A stretch of DNA of 64,000 bases from contig CAJMSQ010000007.1 in assembly GCA_905216095.1 (NCBI GenBank), forward strand, positions 1 to 64,000, read 5' to 3'. A program made the translations under genes and the position numbers. Position 1 is the stretch's first letter. Each line of letters starts with the position of its first letter. The notes under the pieces are model-generated. The model was not told the DNA's origin and made no database searches. It saw only the letters and a list, made by a program, of their open reading frames with translations. Source of the DNA: an uncultured bacterium. GTDB lineage: Bacteria > Bacteroidota > Bacteroidia > Bacteroidales > Bacteroidaceae. This document shows positions 26,319-35,188 of this stretch, in pieces.

Positions 26319-28937
26319 ATGATTTATCCTGAGAATTTCGAACGCAAGATCGGCTTCAACGACATACGCACCCAGCTGAAAGGCAGATGTATGTCCACCC
26401 TCGGCACCGAATGGGTGGACAACCGTCTGACGTTCATGACCGACTACGAAGACATTCTGGAAGCGCAGGAACGGGCAGGCGAGTTCGCCCGCTTCATGGA
26501 AGAGGAGGACGACATATACGAAAACAACTTCTTTGACGTCCGGCAGCCGTTGCTCCGCATACGGCCGGAACGGACTTACATGGAAGAACTTGACCTGTTC
26601 GACCTGAAACGGTCGCTCAAGACCATTTCCGACTTGGTCGGCTTCTTCACACGGCCGGCTGACGAAGACGGGCGTGACACGACAACGGCTGCGGATGAAG
26701 ACGGCAACGATGCTTCCACCCGGAAAAACGGCAACGGACGTGACAATGCCGAAGCCACACCCTACCCGGCCCTGCGCCGGATGGCCGAAAGCGTCACCGC
26801 CTTTCCCGAAATCGTCAAGAAAATAGACGCCATCCTCAACAAATACGGCAAAGTCAAGGACACAGCCTCCAGCGAACTGCTGTCGGTCCGCCACTCGATA
26901 GAGGTGACAACGCGCGGCATATCGCATACGCTGCGCAACATCATCACCGAGGCACAAAACGAAGGATACATAGAGCGGGATGTCAGCCCTACGCTGCGCG
27001 ACGGCCGCCTGGTCATCCCCGTAGCCCCGGCCCTGAAACGTAAGATAAAGGGCATCATACACGATGAATCGGCGACCGGAAAAACCATCTTCATAGAACC
27101 GTCGGCCGTCGTGGATGCCAACAACCGCATCCGCGAACTGAAAGCTGCCGAAAAGCGGGAAGTCATCCGCATCCTGCAGGAACTCACGCAGCAGATAAGG
27201 CCGCACGTGCCCGAAATATTGTCGTCGCTGCAATTCCTCGCACATATCGACTACCTGCGCGCACTCGCCACTTTCTCCGTCACGTTCGACGCCATCGCAC
27301 CGCGGTTGGTCGATGCGCCGCATCTGGACTGGTCGCAGGCACGTCACCCCTTGCTGCAACAGTCGCTCGAACGTCACGGCCGGAAAATGGTCCCGCTCGA
27401 CATCACCCTGCGGAAAGGGGAACGCATACTGCTCATATCCGGTCCGAACGCAGGCGGAAAATCGGTTTGTCTGAAGACCGTCGGCCTGTTGCAGTACATG
27501 CTGCAATGCGGGATGCCGGTACCCATGCGCGAAAACTCCACAGCCGGAATATTCAACCATATATTCATTGACATCGGCGACGAACAAAGCATCGAAGACG
27601 ACCTCAGCACCTATTCCAGCCACCTGACGAACATGAAGCAGATGATGAAAAACTGCGACCGCCGCAGTCTCCTGCTCATAGACGAGTTCGGCGGCGGCAC
27701 CGAACCTCAGATTGGCGGCGCCATGGCCGAGGCCATCCTGCACAAGTTCGTGGAGAAAGAAACTTACGGCATCATCACCACCCACTACCAGAACCTCAAA
27801 CTGTACGGCCAGTCATGTCCTTCGATTGTGAACGGCGCAATGCTCTACGACCGGGGACAGATGCAACCGCTCTTCATACTGCAGACCGGAAACCCGGGAA
27901 GTTCTTTCGCTATTGAGATTGCACGCAAAATCGGAATCCCGGAGGATGTCATCGCCCATGCTTCGGACATCGTCGGAAAGGATTACGTGATGTCCGACAA
28001 GTATCTGCAGGACATTGTCCGCGACAAGATGTACTGGGAGAACAAGCGGCGCAACATCCATCACCGCGAAAAACAACTGGAAGAAACCGTCACCCGTTAC
28101 GAAACGGAGATGGAACAGTTCCAACAGGAGAAGAAAGGCATCATGGCCAAAGCCAAAACCGACGCCGAAGCGCTCCTGAAGGAATCGAATGCCATCATCG
28201 AGAATACCATCCGCACCATCCGGGAAGCACAAGCCGACAAAGAACGGACACGCGCCGTCCGGAACGAACTGTCCGCCTTCAAGGAACAATTAGGCAGCCG
28301 GCCGGAGGCGGAAGACGAGATTGCGCGGAAAATCGCCAAGATAAAGCGCAGGCAGGAACGCAAGAAAAACAACAAAGGGAAAGGCCCGGTTGGCGGCACA
28401 ACCGGCGGAAACCTGCAAACACCGGGCAACGGAACTACCCCCCGGCAGGAAAACGGTGGAAAGATGTCCCCCATCACTCCCGGATGTCATGTCCGCATCA
28501 AGGGACAGGACACCATCGGAAAGGTAGACAGCATCAACGGAAAAACGGCACGCGTCCTCTTCGGCATGATGTACACCAACATCGCGACCGACAGGCTCGA
28601 AAGGACCACCCCGCCGCCGACGGACAACATTTCCAAAGCCGCCACATTCATCAGCAGGGAGACAAGGGATGCCATGTACGAGAAGAAACTGCACTTCAAG
28701 CCCGAAATAGACCTGCGGGGTATGCGTGCGGAAGAAGCACTGACGGCTACTTCCTATTTCATCGACGACGCCATACAACTGGAACAAAGCCGCGTGCGCA
28801 TACTCCACGGAACAGGAACAGGCGTGCTGCGCGAACTCATCCGCAACTACCTTGCCACCGTCCCCGGCGTACGCGCCTACCACGACGAGCATGTACAGTT
28901 CGGCGGGGCCGGAATAACGATAGCCGAACTGGAATAG
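26319..28937 (+). CDS. mutS2: MutS2 family ATPase / endonuclease
   Basis: 872 residues. N-terminal core and clamp helices (to about 340) are followed by the MutS ATPase with Walker A SGPNAGGKS (374-382), LLLIDEFGGGTEP as Walker B, and ITTHYQNLK. A Lys/Glu-rich coiled coil follows, then a C-terminal Smr domain from about 798 (DLRGMRAEEAL, HGTGTGVLRELIR). Family members act on branched DNA or on collided ribosomes. An acidic Asp/Gly/Thr/Asn-rich insert (about 112-146) interrupts the N-terminal domain, and a Gly/Asn/Pro-rich linker (about 685-720) precedes a KOW-like segment. Single gene, divergent from the porU operon. Confidence 0.93.
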   Translation: MIYPENFERKIGFNDIRTQLKGRCMSTLGTEWVDNRLTFMTDYEDILEAQERAGEFARFMEEEDDIYENNFFDVRQPLLRIRPERTYMEELDLFDLKRSLKTISDLVGFFTRPADEDGRDTTTAADEDGNDASTRKNGNGRDNAEATPYPALRRMAESVTAFPEIVKKIDAILNKYGKVKDTASSELLSVRHSIEVTTRGISHTLRNIITEAQNEGYIERDVSPTLRDGRLVIPVAPALKRKIKGIIHDESATGKTIFIEPSAVVDANNRIRELKAAEKREVIRILQELTQQIRPHVPEILSSLQFLAHIDYLRALATFSVTFDAIAPRLVDAPHLDWSQARHPLLQQSLERHGRKMVPLDITLRKGERILLISGPNAGGKSVCLKTVGLLQYMLQCGMPVPMRENSTAGIFNHIFIDIGDEQSIEDDLSTYSSHLTNMKQMMKNCDRRSLLLIDEFGGGTEPQIGGAMAEAILHKFVEKETYGIITTHYQNLKLYGQSCPSIVNGAMLYDRGQMQPLFILQTGNPGSSFAIEIARKIGIPEDVIAHASDIVGKDYVMSDKYLQDIVRDKMYWENKRRNIHHREKQLEETVTRYETEMEQFQQEKKGIMAKAKTDAEALLKESNAIIENTIRTIREAQADKERTRAVRNELSAFKEQLGSRPEAEDEIARKIAKIKRRQERKKNNKGKGPVGGTTGGNLQTPGNGTTPRQENGGKMSPITPGCHVRIKGQDTIGKVDSINGKTARVLFGMMYTNIATDRLERTTPPPTDNISKAATFISRETRDAMYEKKLHFKPEIDLRGMRAEEALTATSYFIDDAIQLEQSRVRILHGTGTGVLRELIRNYLATVPGVRAYHDEHVQFGGAGITIAELE

Positions 28938-29042
28938 ACGTTCCTTTCCATTATCCGACAGGGAACAGAAAATCAGCGACTATACAGAAATGCACCCGAC
29001 CAACCGGAGAATCAGCATTAGAAACATATCATCTATCATACC

Positions 29043-30878
29043 ATGAAAAAGACATTACTTTATCTGCTCTTAGCGGTTCTCGTCATACCGGGCGAGGCCA
29101 CACGGCCATTCCGCCGCATGTTCAGTGCCAGGCAAAGCGACGGCACGACCCTGCAGGTCTTCGACAGAAGCAACCACCGCTTCACCTGCCTTACAACCGC
29201 CGACGGCATTCCCCTCGTAAGGAACGAGAATGGCGATTTCTGCTACGCACGCCTCGGCGGCAACGACCTGCTGGCTTCGGACAGAATTGCGCATGAGCCG
29301 GCATCGCGTTCCGTGTCAGAGCAAACATTTGTCACCGCAAGCAGTGCGGGCACCCGACAACTCCTTGCCCGTTTCGCCGAAGACCTTTCCCAATCCGACT
29401 CCCCCGTAGCCGGTCGCTCCGTAGGTGGCGGTGACGGTTTAGGCACATACGGCCAGACAGCCGGAGGCGTGGTCAGCAGCATCGGAACACCCACGATCCC
29501 GGTTGTGATGGTAGAGTTTCCGGACCGGAAGTTCGCGGAAGGCACCACGGCCGAGAAGCTTTCCCGCGCGCTCAACGAGAACAAATACGCCGACGAACAG
29601 GGATGTGTGGGCAGTGTGAAGGATTATTTCACCGCACAAAGCAATTCGCTTTTCGTACCCACATTCCAGGTTGTCGCCACCGTCACTGCCGACAAGGACT
29701 ATGCCTATTACGGCCAGAACTCCGGCTCACGCAAGGACATTTACTGCAAAGCACTGATTCAGGAAGCGCTGAACAAGGCCGCACAGCAAGGTGTAGATTT
29801 CAGCACTTTCAGGGAAAACGAAGGCAATGTCCCACTGGTCAGTATCTATTACGCAGGACCCGGTGAACATTCCGCCTATGAGACCGGCTGCGAAAACTAT
29901 CTTTGGGCGCATTTCAGCCGGACGTCATTCACGGTAAACAATGTAAAAATCAATTCCTACTTCATCGGAAACGAATTGCTGCAGAACTACGACCGCAACA
30001 TACTTGACGACCAGAACAATCCCGTTCCGCAAGGCGCCGCCTTCGACGGCATCGGCGTCTTCGTGCATGAGTTCGGACACGCTCTCGGACTACCGGACTT
30101 CTATTATACGGGCAGCAACAACGATATCTACAACAGCCTGGAAACGCCCAACTTCTGGTCTATCATGGACTACGGACAGTACTACCGTGACGGCTACGCA
30201 CCAATTGGTTACAATGCGTTGGAACGCAGCATGATGGGCTGGCTCAAGGTCAGCGAACTGACTGACGCACAGGTAGCGACGTTATATCCGTTCGGAAGCG
30301 AAGAACAGGGTAACACGGCCTATTGCATCAAGAACGATGCCAACACCAAGGAGTATTTCCTGCTCGAGAACCGACAACCCGACACATGGTATCCCGCCGT
30401 CATGGGGCACGGAATGCTGATAACACACGTGGACTATGATGCTTCTGCGTGGAGAAACAACAACTTGAACAACAATCCCGACCACCAACGTTTCCAGATA
30501 GTTCCGGCCGACAACGTGAAAAAGGCCCAAGGATGGGCTGACTACAAAGGCGACCTCTTTCCCGGAACGACCGGTGCGTCAGAACTGACAGACCTTTCAC
30601 AGCCTTCGAGCGCGGTATATACCGGAACGACTCTCAACAAACCTGTTTTCGACATCACCGAAAAGGACGGAGTCATACAGTTTGCCTATCTTGACGCCTC
30701 GCTCACCGGTATAGAGGAACTGCCTGCAACCATCCGGGAAAAAGAAAATGTAACCGTCTATACCCTTGACGGACGTATCGTCAAAACGACCCGACGGGAG
30801 AATGTTGGCAACGACCTGCGTCCGGGTATCTATCTGCTGAAAGGCGGCAACGATTGCCGGAAGATTTTCGTCCGCTAA
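29043..30878 (+). CDS. Secreted M6-family metalloprotease with type IX sorting tail
   Basis: 611 residues. A signal peptide (about 1-20) and propeptide-like region come before an M6 (immune inhibitor A-like) peptidase domain. The zinc site is VHEFGHALGLPD (His342, Glu343, His346). IMDYGQYYRDGYAPIGYNALER is the region after the Met-turn in this family. The C-terminus (about 560-611) ends VYTLDGRIV ... LRPGIYLLKGGNDCRKIFV, the typical form of a type IX sorting domain, so the protein is probably exported through PorU/PorV and surface-bound or released. No promoter box is evident in the 105 bases after mutS2, so read-through from mutS2 is possible. Confidence 0.92.
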   Translation: MKKTLLYLLLAVLVIPGEATRPFRRMFSARQSDGTTLQVFDRSNHRFTCLTTADGIPLVRNENGDFCYARLGGNDLLASDRIAHEPASRSVSEQTFVTASSAGTRQLLARFAEDLSQSDSPVAGRSVGGGDGLGTYGQTAGGVVSSIGTPTIPVVMVEFPDRKFAEGTTAEKLSRALNENKYADEQGCVGSVKDYFTAQSNSLFVPTFQVVATVTADKDYAYYGQNSGSRKDIYCKALIQEALNKAAQQGVDFSTFRENEGNVPLVSIYYAGPGEHSAYETGCENYLWAHFSRTSFTVNNVKINSYFIGNELLQNYDRNILDDQNNPVPQGAAFDGIGVFVHEFGHALGLPDFYYTGSNNDIYNSLETPNFWSIMDYGQYYRDGYAPIGYNALERSMMGWLKVSELTDAQVATLYPFGSEEQGNTAYCIKNDANTKEYFLLENRQPDTWYPAVMGHGMLITHVDYDASAWRNNNLNNNPDHQRFQIVPADNVKKAQGWADYKGDLFPGTTGASELTDLSQPSSAVYTGTTLNKPVFDITEKDGVIQFAYLDASLTGIEELPATIREKENVTVYTLDGRIVKTTRRENVGNDLRPGIYLLKGGNDCRKIFVR

Positions 30879-30961
30879 GGTGTTGCACCGGATACCGGCA
30901 GGTATCCGCGACTCCGCATAAGTATTTTACGTTACACCATGAGGGTGTATCATAATGTCCA

Positions 30962-31000
30962 ATTATACCCCTGCTACAGCAACCTGTGGCAGGGGTAATT
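30962..31000 (+). terminator. Probable terminator of the M6 protease gene
   Basis: ATTATACCCCTGCTACAG / CTGTGGCAGGGGTAAT form a long stem with a CAAC loop and two small interruptions. TTTCTTAAAAAA follows, only a short T-run. Confidence 0.65.
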
Positions 31001-31107
31001 TCTTAAAAAAGGGAGTTTTGACACGCCATCTTTTGTATTTTTGAGTTAGTCCGAAAATTTGGTTACAACATAGTTTTTTCTTATGATAACATTCTTATAT
31101 AGCAGAT

Positions 31108-31138
31108 TTTGTTTTATTGCACTTTTTACCTATATTTG
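31108..31138 (+). promoter_or_regulatory. Promoter of the TlpA-like gene
   Basis: TTTG (31108-31111), 19 bases, TATATTTG (31131-31138), a perfect match. It overlaps the upstream end of the open frame and therefore places the real start at the ATG at 31162. Confidence 0.85.
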
Positions 31139-31161
31139 CCAATAATAAATATTTATTTTGG

Positions 31162-32223
31162 ATGGTAAGGAACAAACTACGGATAACCATGATGCTGCCC
31201 TGCATAGGGCTATATGCGTTGGCTTTTCAATACACTGTATCGGGTGATTTACACACCAACAGTCTTGACGGACAGAAAGCCTATCTGATGCTTTACGACA
31301 CCAACGAGGTGATTGATTCGACGGAGATATCGGGAGGTAGGTTCACAATGAGTGGGAATACTCCCCGACAAGGATGGGCAAGGGTGAATGCTGGCAGGGA
31401 GTATGCACAGTTAATATTGTCCCCTTCGGTCACAGAGGTAGATTTCATAAACCATGCCCCGCTTAGCGGTGACAGCGTGAATATGGCATATCGTAGACAC
31501 TTGATAAATCTCAATGCCCTTGACAATGTAGCCAGCGAACTTGTGGAATATTATGCCGGCGCTGGGGATGAAAGTAAAGCCCGTGAGAAGATGGAGCCGT
31601 TTTTGGGGCATTATCTTGATTATCTAAAGCTCACTATCCAAGCCAATCCTGATAATGCAATAGCTGAATCGGCCTTGAGAACGTATGCTATGATGTCAAC
31701 GCCTGAACAATGGAAAGAACTGTATCCCGGATTGCCGCCAAGTGTTCTCGGATTAAGGTTTACGCGCAATTGGGATGATAAGATGTCCGCAGCCCTTAAG
31801 ATGCACCCGGGCTGCATGTTTGCCGATATCGAAGGAAAGAATATCGACGGTGCCGTAGCGCGACTCTCCGACTATGTAGGGCGTGGCCGCTATGTGCTTG
31901 TCGATTTCTGGGCAAGCTGGTGTACTCCGTGCCGTGCGGAGGGGAGAGAGACTCTTGTGCCGTTATATGAGAAATACGGAGGGAATGAACGCTTTGAGAT
32001 CCTCGGCGTTGCCACATGGGACAATTCAGCCCGTGCACTAAAAGCCATTGCCACAGAAGGGTACAAATGGCCTCAGATAATTGATGCAGGTATGAAACCC
32101 ATGGAAGTATATGGATTCGACGGAGTACCCATGATAATGCTTTTTGCCCCTGACGGCACTATGGTGGCTCGTGACATCAGGGGGGAGGAAATATGGAAAG
32201 TCGTGGAGGATGCCCTTAAATAA
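31162..32223 (+). CDS. TlpA-like thiol-disulfide oxidoreductase with N-terminal DUF4369-like domain
   Basis: 353 residues from ATG 31162; a TTG 45 bases upstream lies within the promoter and is rejected. The N-terminus has a hydrophobic signal segment (LPCIGLYALAFQYTV). A DUF4369-like domain follows, with the recognisable pattern YLMLYDTNEVIDSTEISGG. The C-terminal thioredoxin fold carries DFWASWCTPCRAEG, with the redox pair Cys254-Cys257 and a cis-Pro region GVPMIMLF. It is expected in the periplasm, reducing or resolving disulfides. The DNA uses AGG, AGA and ATA codons more freely than its neighbours, a mild sign of different origin. Single gene. Confidence 0.85.
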   Translation: MVRNKLRITMMLPCIGLYALAFQYTVSGDLHTNSLDGQKAYLMLYDTNEVIDSTEISGGRFTMSGNTPRQGWARVNAGREYAQLILSPSVTEVDFINHAPLSGDSVNMAYRRHLINLNALDNVASELVEYYAGAGDESKAREKMEPFLGHYLDYLKLTIQANPDNAIAESALRTYAMMSTPEQWKELYPGLPPSVLGLRFTRNWDDKMSAALKMHPGCMFADIEGKNIDGAVARLSDYVGRGRYVLVDFWASWCTPCRAEGRETLVPLYEKYGGNERFEILGVATWDNSARALKAIATEGYKWPQIIDAGMKPMEVYGFDGVPMIMLFAPDGTMVARDIRGEEIWKVVEDALK

Positions 32224-32385
32224 TCATCTGGCGCCATAAACGCCTATGTCAAGTACAATCGCTTCCAATCACGACGATCTCCACTTTTGAAAATATTTGA
32301 TCTTCAGGAAATATAAACATAAAAAAAGTCGAGCCGTAACACTATAATTACGACACAGCCTAATCATGCGGAATACGGGCAGAAG

Positions 32386-33153
32386 TCACTCGGGACAATC
32401 GACGGCAAGACCGTCATAGGCCAATGACACACCGAGAGGCAGCCGGCCGGAAACTGCCGCATGTAATCCGGCATGATGACTCATGTGCGTGATATAAGTA
32501 TGCCGCGCATTCAGCTTACGCGACAATGTTATCGCCTCATCTATGGTTTGGTGCGTGGGATGCTTCTCGAACCGCAGCCCGTTGAGTACAAGTATCTGCG
32601 CTCCGCCTGCCTGCGCGAAAGTTTCGTCAGTCAGTTCTGTCATATCGGTAATATAAACCAGCCCACCCATCCGGAAACCCAGAATAGGTAGCCGGCCATG
32701 CATCACACGCAAAGGCAGGACTTCAATATCCTTCACACGGAAAGAATTGCCTGCCGATATTTCTTGAAGTTGTAACTGCGGAACACCGGGATACTTGTGC
32801 TCGGCGAAACAATACGGCATACGCTGTATCAGATGGTCCAGGCAATTCTTCTCCGCATAAATACATACATCGCCAAAGCGGGAGAAAGGGCGCAAATCAT
32901 CAATTCCGCCCACATGGTCATAGTGCTCGTGCGTGAGCAGAACACCATCCAGTTCCCGGAACGGGCGGTCCAGCATCTGCTGCCTGAAATCCGGACCGCA
33001 ATCTATAAGTATGCGCGTACCGCTGTCACTCTCGACGAGAACGGAAGCCCTCAGCCGCTTGTCACGCACATCGGACGAACGGCAAACTTCGCAGGTACAG
33101 CCCAGTTGCGGAACGCCTGTACTTGTTCCTGTCCCCAAGAAATGCAGCCTCAT
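32386..33153 (-). CDS. MBL-fold metallohydrolase (PhnP-like)
   Basis: 255 residues with the metallo-beta-lactamase signature LLTHEHYDHVGGIDDL (His, His, Asp, His). It also has further metal ligands in ILIDCGPDF, MHG and ITHMSHH, and an early Cys cluster LGCTCEVC like that of PhnP-type phosphodiesterases. It hydrolyses a phosphodiester or similar bond in the cytoplasm; the actual substrate is not deducible. Its start codon overlaps the murB stop by one base, so the two genes are translationally coupled, though a functional link to peptidoglycan synthesis is not established. Confidence 0.85.
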   Translation of the reverse strand: MRLHFLGTGTSTGVPQLGCTCEVCRSSDVRDKRLRASVLVESDSGTRILIDCGPDFRQQMLDRPFRELDGVLLTHEHYDHVGGIDDLRPFSRFGDVCIYAEKNCLDHLIQRMPYCFAEHKYPGVPQLQLQEISAGNSFRVKDIEVLPLRVMHGRLPILGFRMGGLVYITDMTELTDETFAQAGGAQILVLNGLRFEKHPTHQTIDEAITLSRKLNARHTYITHMSHHAGLHAAVSGRLPLGVSLAYDGLAVDCPE

Positions 33154-34178
33154 CAGAAGAAATTGACTTCAGGATGTATCTCTATGCCGAACTTGTCACG
33201 CACATCGCGACGGACGGCATCGCTCAAAGCGGCTATTTCCCCTCCGGTAGCCCCGCCAAGATTGACAAGGACAAGGGCCTGCCTGTCGTAAACGCCGGCA
33301 CGTCCCATGGACTTGCCCTTCCAGCCGCATTGTTCGATAAGCCAGCCGGCAGGAATCTTTACATTCCCATCGGGAAGCGAATACGCAGGCATCGTCGGAT
33401 ACTCACGTTGCAGTTCGATGTGCTTGGCGGCAGGGACGACAGGGTTCATAAAGAAAGACCCGGCACTTCCTGTATCGGCTGGGTCAGGCAGCTTGGCCCG
33501 ACGTACATTGATGACAATGTCACGCAGTTGCCCGGCGGACAGTGTCGCGGATGACAATCCGAGGTTCTCCAGTTCGCGGCGCAGGCCGGCGTAACTCAAA
33601 TCGGGCGTGAAGTGTCTGGAAAGTCTGTATGTCACGTGTGTAACCACATAACGACCATGATTTTCTCCTTTGAAAATGCTGTTTCTATACGCATAATGGC
33701 ATTCATCATGTCCGAAAATGCAACGCTTTCCGCTTTCAACCTCAACAGTCTCGACACAATGGATGAACCGGCCGGCTTCCGAGCCATAGGCTCCTATGTT
33801 CTGAACGGCCGAAGCTCCGACCTCGCCCGGAATAAGTGATAGATTCTCCAGTCCGTAATGCCCCGCCGCAACACAATGTCCTACAAACTCGTCCCAGTTC
33901 TCGCCGGCTCCGACACGCACCCACACCGTATCGTCGTCTTCATCCGTCACCTCGCTACCGAGTATGCCCGAGTGAAGAATAACGCCGTCATAGTCTTTCG
34001 TGAACAAAAGGTTGCTGCCGGCACCTATGTGCAGGAAACGCCTGCCGGGAGTGAGACGAAGCTGTGACAGAACCTCATTCAGTTCCTCAACGGTTTCATA
34101 TTCCACAAATTCCTTGCAGCGTGCAGCGATGCCGAAAGTATTGTGGGCAAGCAGAGAATAGTCTTTGTATCTTTTCAT
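33153..34178 (-). CDS. murB: UDP-N-acetylenolpyruvoylglucosamine reductase
   Basis: 341 residues, a type I MurB. The FAD-binding domain shows LHIGAGSNLLF, GLENLSLIPGEVGASAVQNIGAYG and the catalytic region YRNSIFKG. The C-terminal domain has PDPADTGSAGSFFMNPVV with the catalytic Ser, plus the final Glu in GIEIHPEVNFF. It reduces the enolpyruvyl group with NADPH to give UDP-MurNAc, the step after MurA (encoded at 49913). It lies between the DUF4348 lipoprotein (58 bases upstream) and the MBL gene (1-base overlap). Confidence 0.97.
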   Translation of the reverse strand: MKRYKDYSLLAHNTFGIAARCKEFVEYETVEELNEVLSQLRLTPGRRFLHIGAGSNLLFTKDYDGVILHSGILGSEVTDEDDDTVWVRVGAGENWDEFVGHCVAAGHYGLENLSLIPGEVGASAVQNIGAYGSEAGRFIHCVETVEVESGKRCIFGHDECHYAYRNSIFKGENHGRYVVTHVTYRLSRHFTPDLSYAGLRRELENLGLSSATLSAGQLRDIVINVRRAKLPDPADTGSAGSFFMNPVVPAAKHIELQREYPTMPAYSLPDGNVKIPAGWLIEQCGWKGKSMGRAGVYDRQALVLVNLGGATGGEIAALSDAVRRDVRDKFGIEIHPEVNFF

Positions 34179-34236
34179 AAGGAAGTGACTTTACGATAGG
34201 GTATGATGCAAAACATCTGCAGAAGAATTCGGCGCG

Positions 34237-35058
34237 TCAGATGTTTTCCAGACCGACCAGCATCCATTGGGACTGTTTTTTCTTGAAATGCAGTGTGCAG
34301 CTCATACCTGCCGAAGGGCTGGTAATGACGAACACGCGGTTGCCGTTGTCGGCATAGGCTTGTTCATAATTGATATTGGTAATGACTTTCTGCGGAAGTT
34401 CCGGCCGATAGTCGGCCCACTGCGCAACATCCAGTACGCCTTCGAGTTCCTGATAGGTATCGAAATCATACGTTTTGAAAGCAAATGGATTCTCTATATG
34501 CTTTTGCTGAAAACTTTCGTCAGTGGAGAAACGACGATAAAAATCATAGAAATCCTTATTCGTACTTTCGGCGAGCGAATGAGCGTCCACGCCCGTCATC
34601 ATCCAACGTCCGTTATACTTGTCAAAGATATATTGTTTCACCCTACCCTTGTCAAGATAAATCCACTCCACAATCACATGAACGACATTACTGTCTTTTT
34701 CGCGACCGACGGATTTCTCATCATCGAAAAGCATTGTATAAACATCGTTACGAGAGTAAAAACGGTCGAACTTCCATTCTTCTTTAGAAAGGGTCGCTGT
34801 TTTTCCGTCGGTCCGTACGGTAAGGGGAAACTTGATGCGCTCTATCTGAAACGAACGGTTACGCATGAAACTGTACATGAAATCATCGAAAAGTCCGTCG
34901 GCGGCTGTCGGCGGCATCTCGGCCTTAACAGAGATAGAATCTGTATCAGCAACAGAAGGAGCCGCAACAGAATCCTGATTTTGAGCTTCATCCGTCTTAT
35001 TGCCGGTACAACCAATCAACAATAATACGGCATACAGACCAATAATAACCTTTTTCAC
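34237..35058 (-). CDS. DUF4348 lipoprotein
   Basis: 273 residues. A lipoprotein signal peptide ends LLLIGC-TGN with Cys17 lipidated. An acidic Ser/Ala/Asp-rich spacer follows, then the DUF4348 domain starting about residue 52 (DDFMYSFMRNRSFQIERIKFPL) and running to the end. The family is restricted to Bacteroidetes and its function is unknown. A perfect promoter lies just upstream. Downstream murB follows after 58 bases with no terminator, so the genes are probably one transcript. Confidence 0.8.
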   Translation of the reverse strand: MKKVIIGLYAVLLLIGCTGNKTDEAQNQDSVAAPSVADTDSISVKAEMPPTAADGLFDDFMYSFMRNRSFQIERIKFPLTVRTDGKTATLSKEEWKFDRFYSRNDVYTMLFDDEKSVGREKDSNVVHVIVEWIYLDKGRVKQYIFDKYNGRWMMTGVDAHSLAESTNKDFYDFYRRFSTDESFQQKHIENPFAFKTYDFDTYQELEGVLDVAQWADYRPELPQKVITNINYEQAYADNGNRVFVITSPSAGMSCTLHFKKKQSQWMLVGLENI

Positions 35059-35084
35059 CTTTCTTGTCCTTAAAAATAATGGGG

Positions 35085-35115
35085 CAAAGTTAGCACAAGG
35101 ACCTTGATATACAAA
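35085..35115 (-). promoter_or_regulatory. Promoter of DUF4348-murB-MBL
   Basis: Minus-strand TTTG (35112-35115), 19 bases, TAACTTTG (35085-35092). It lies 27 bases before the start codon. Confidence 0.85.
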
Positions 35116-35188
35116 AATAAAACAAACATTTTTTACCTTTTATCAGCAAAGAAAAAGAGAAAGCCTGTCACAGAATGCACCTTGACAT

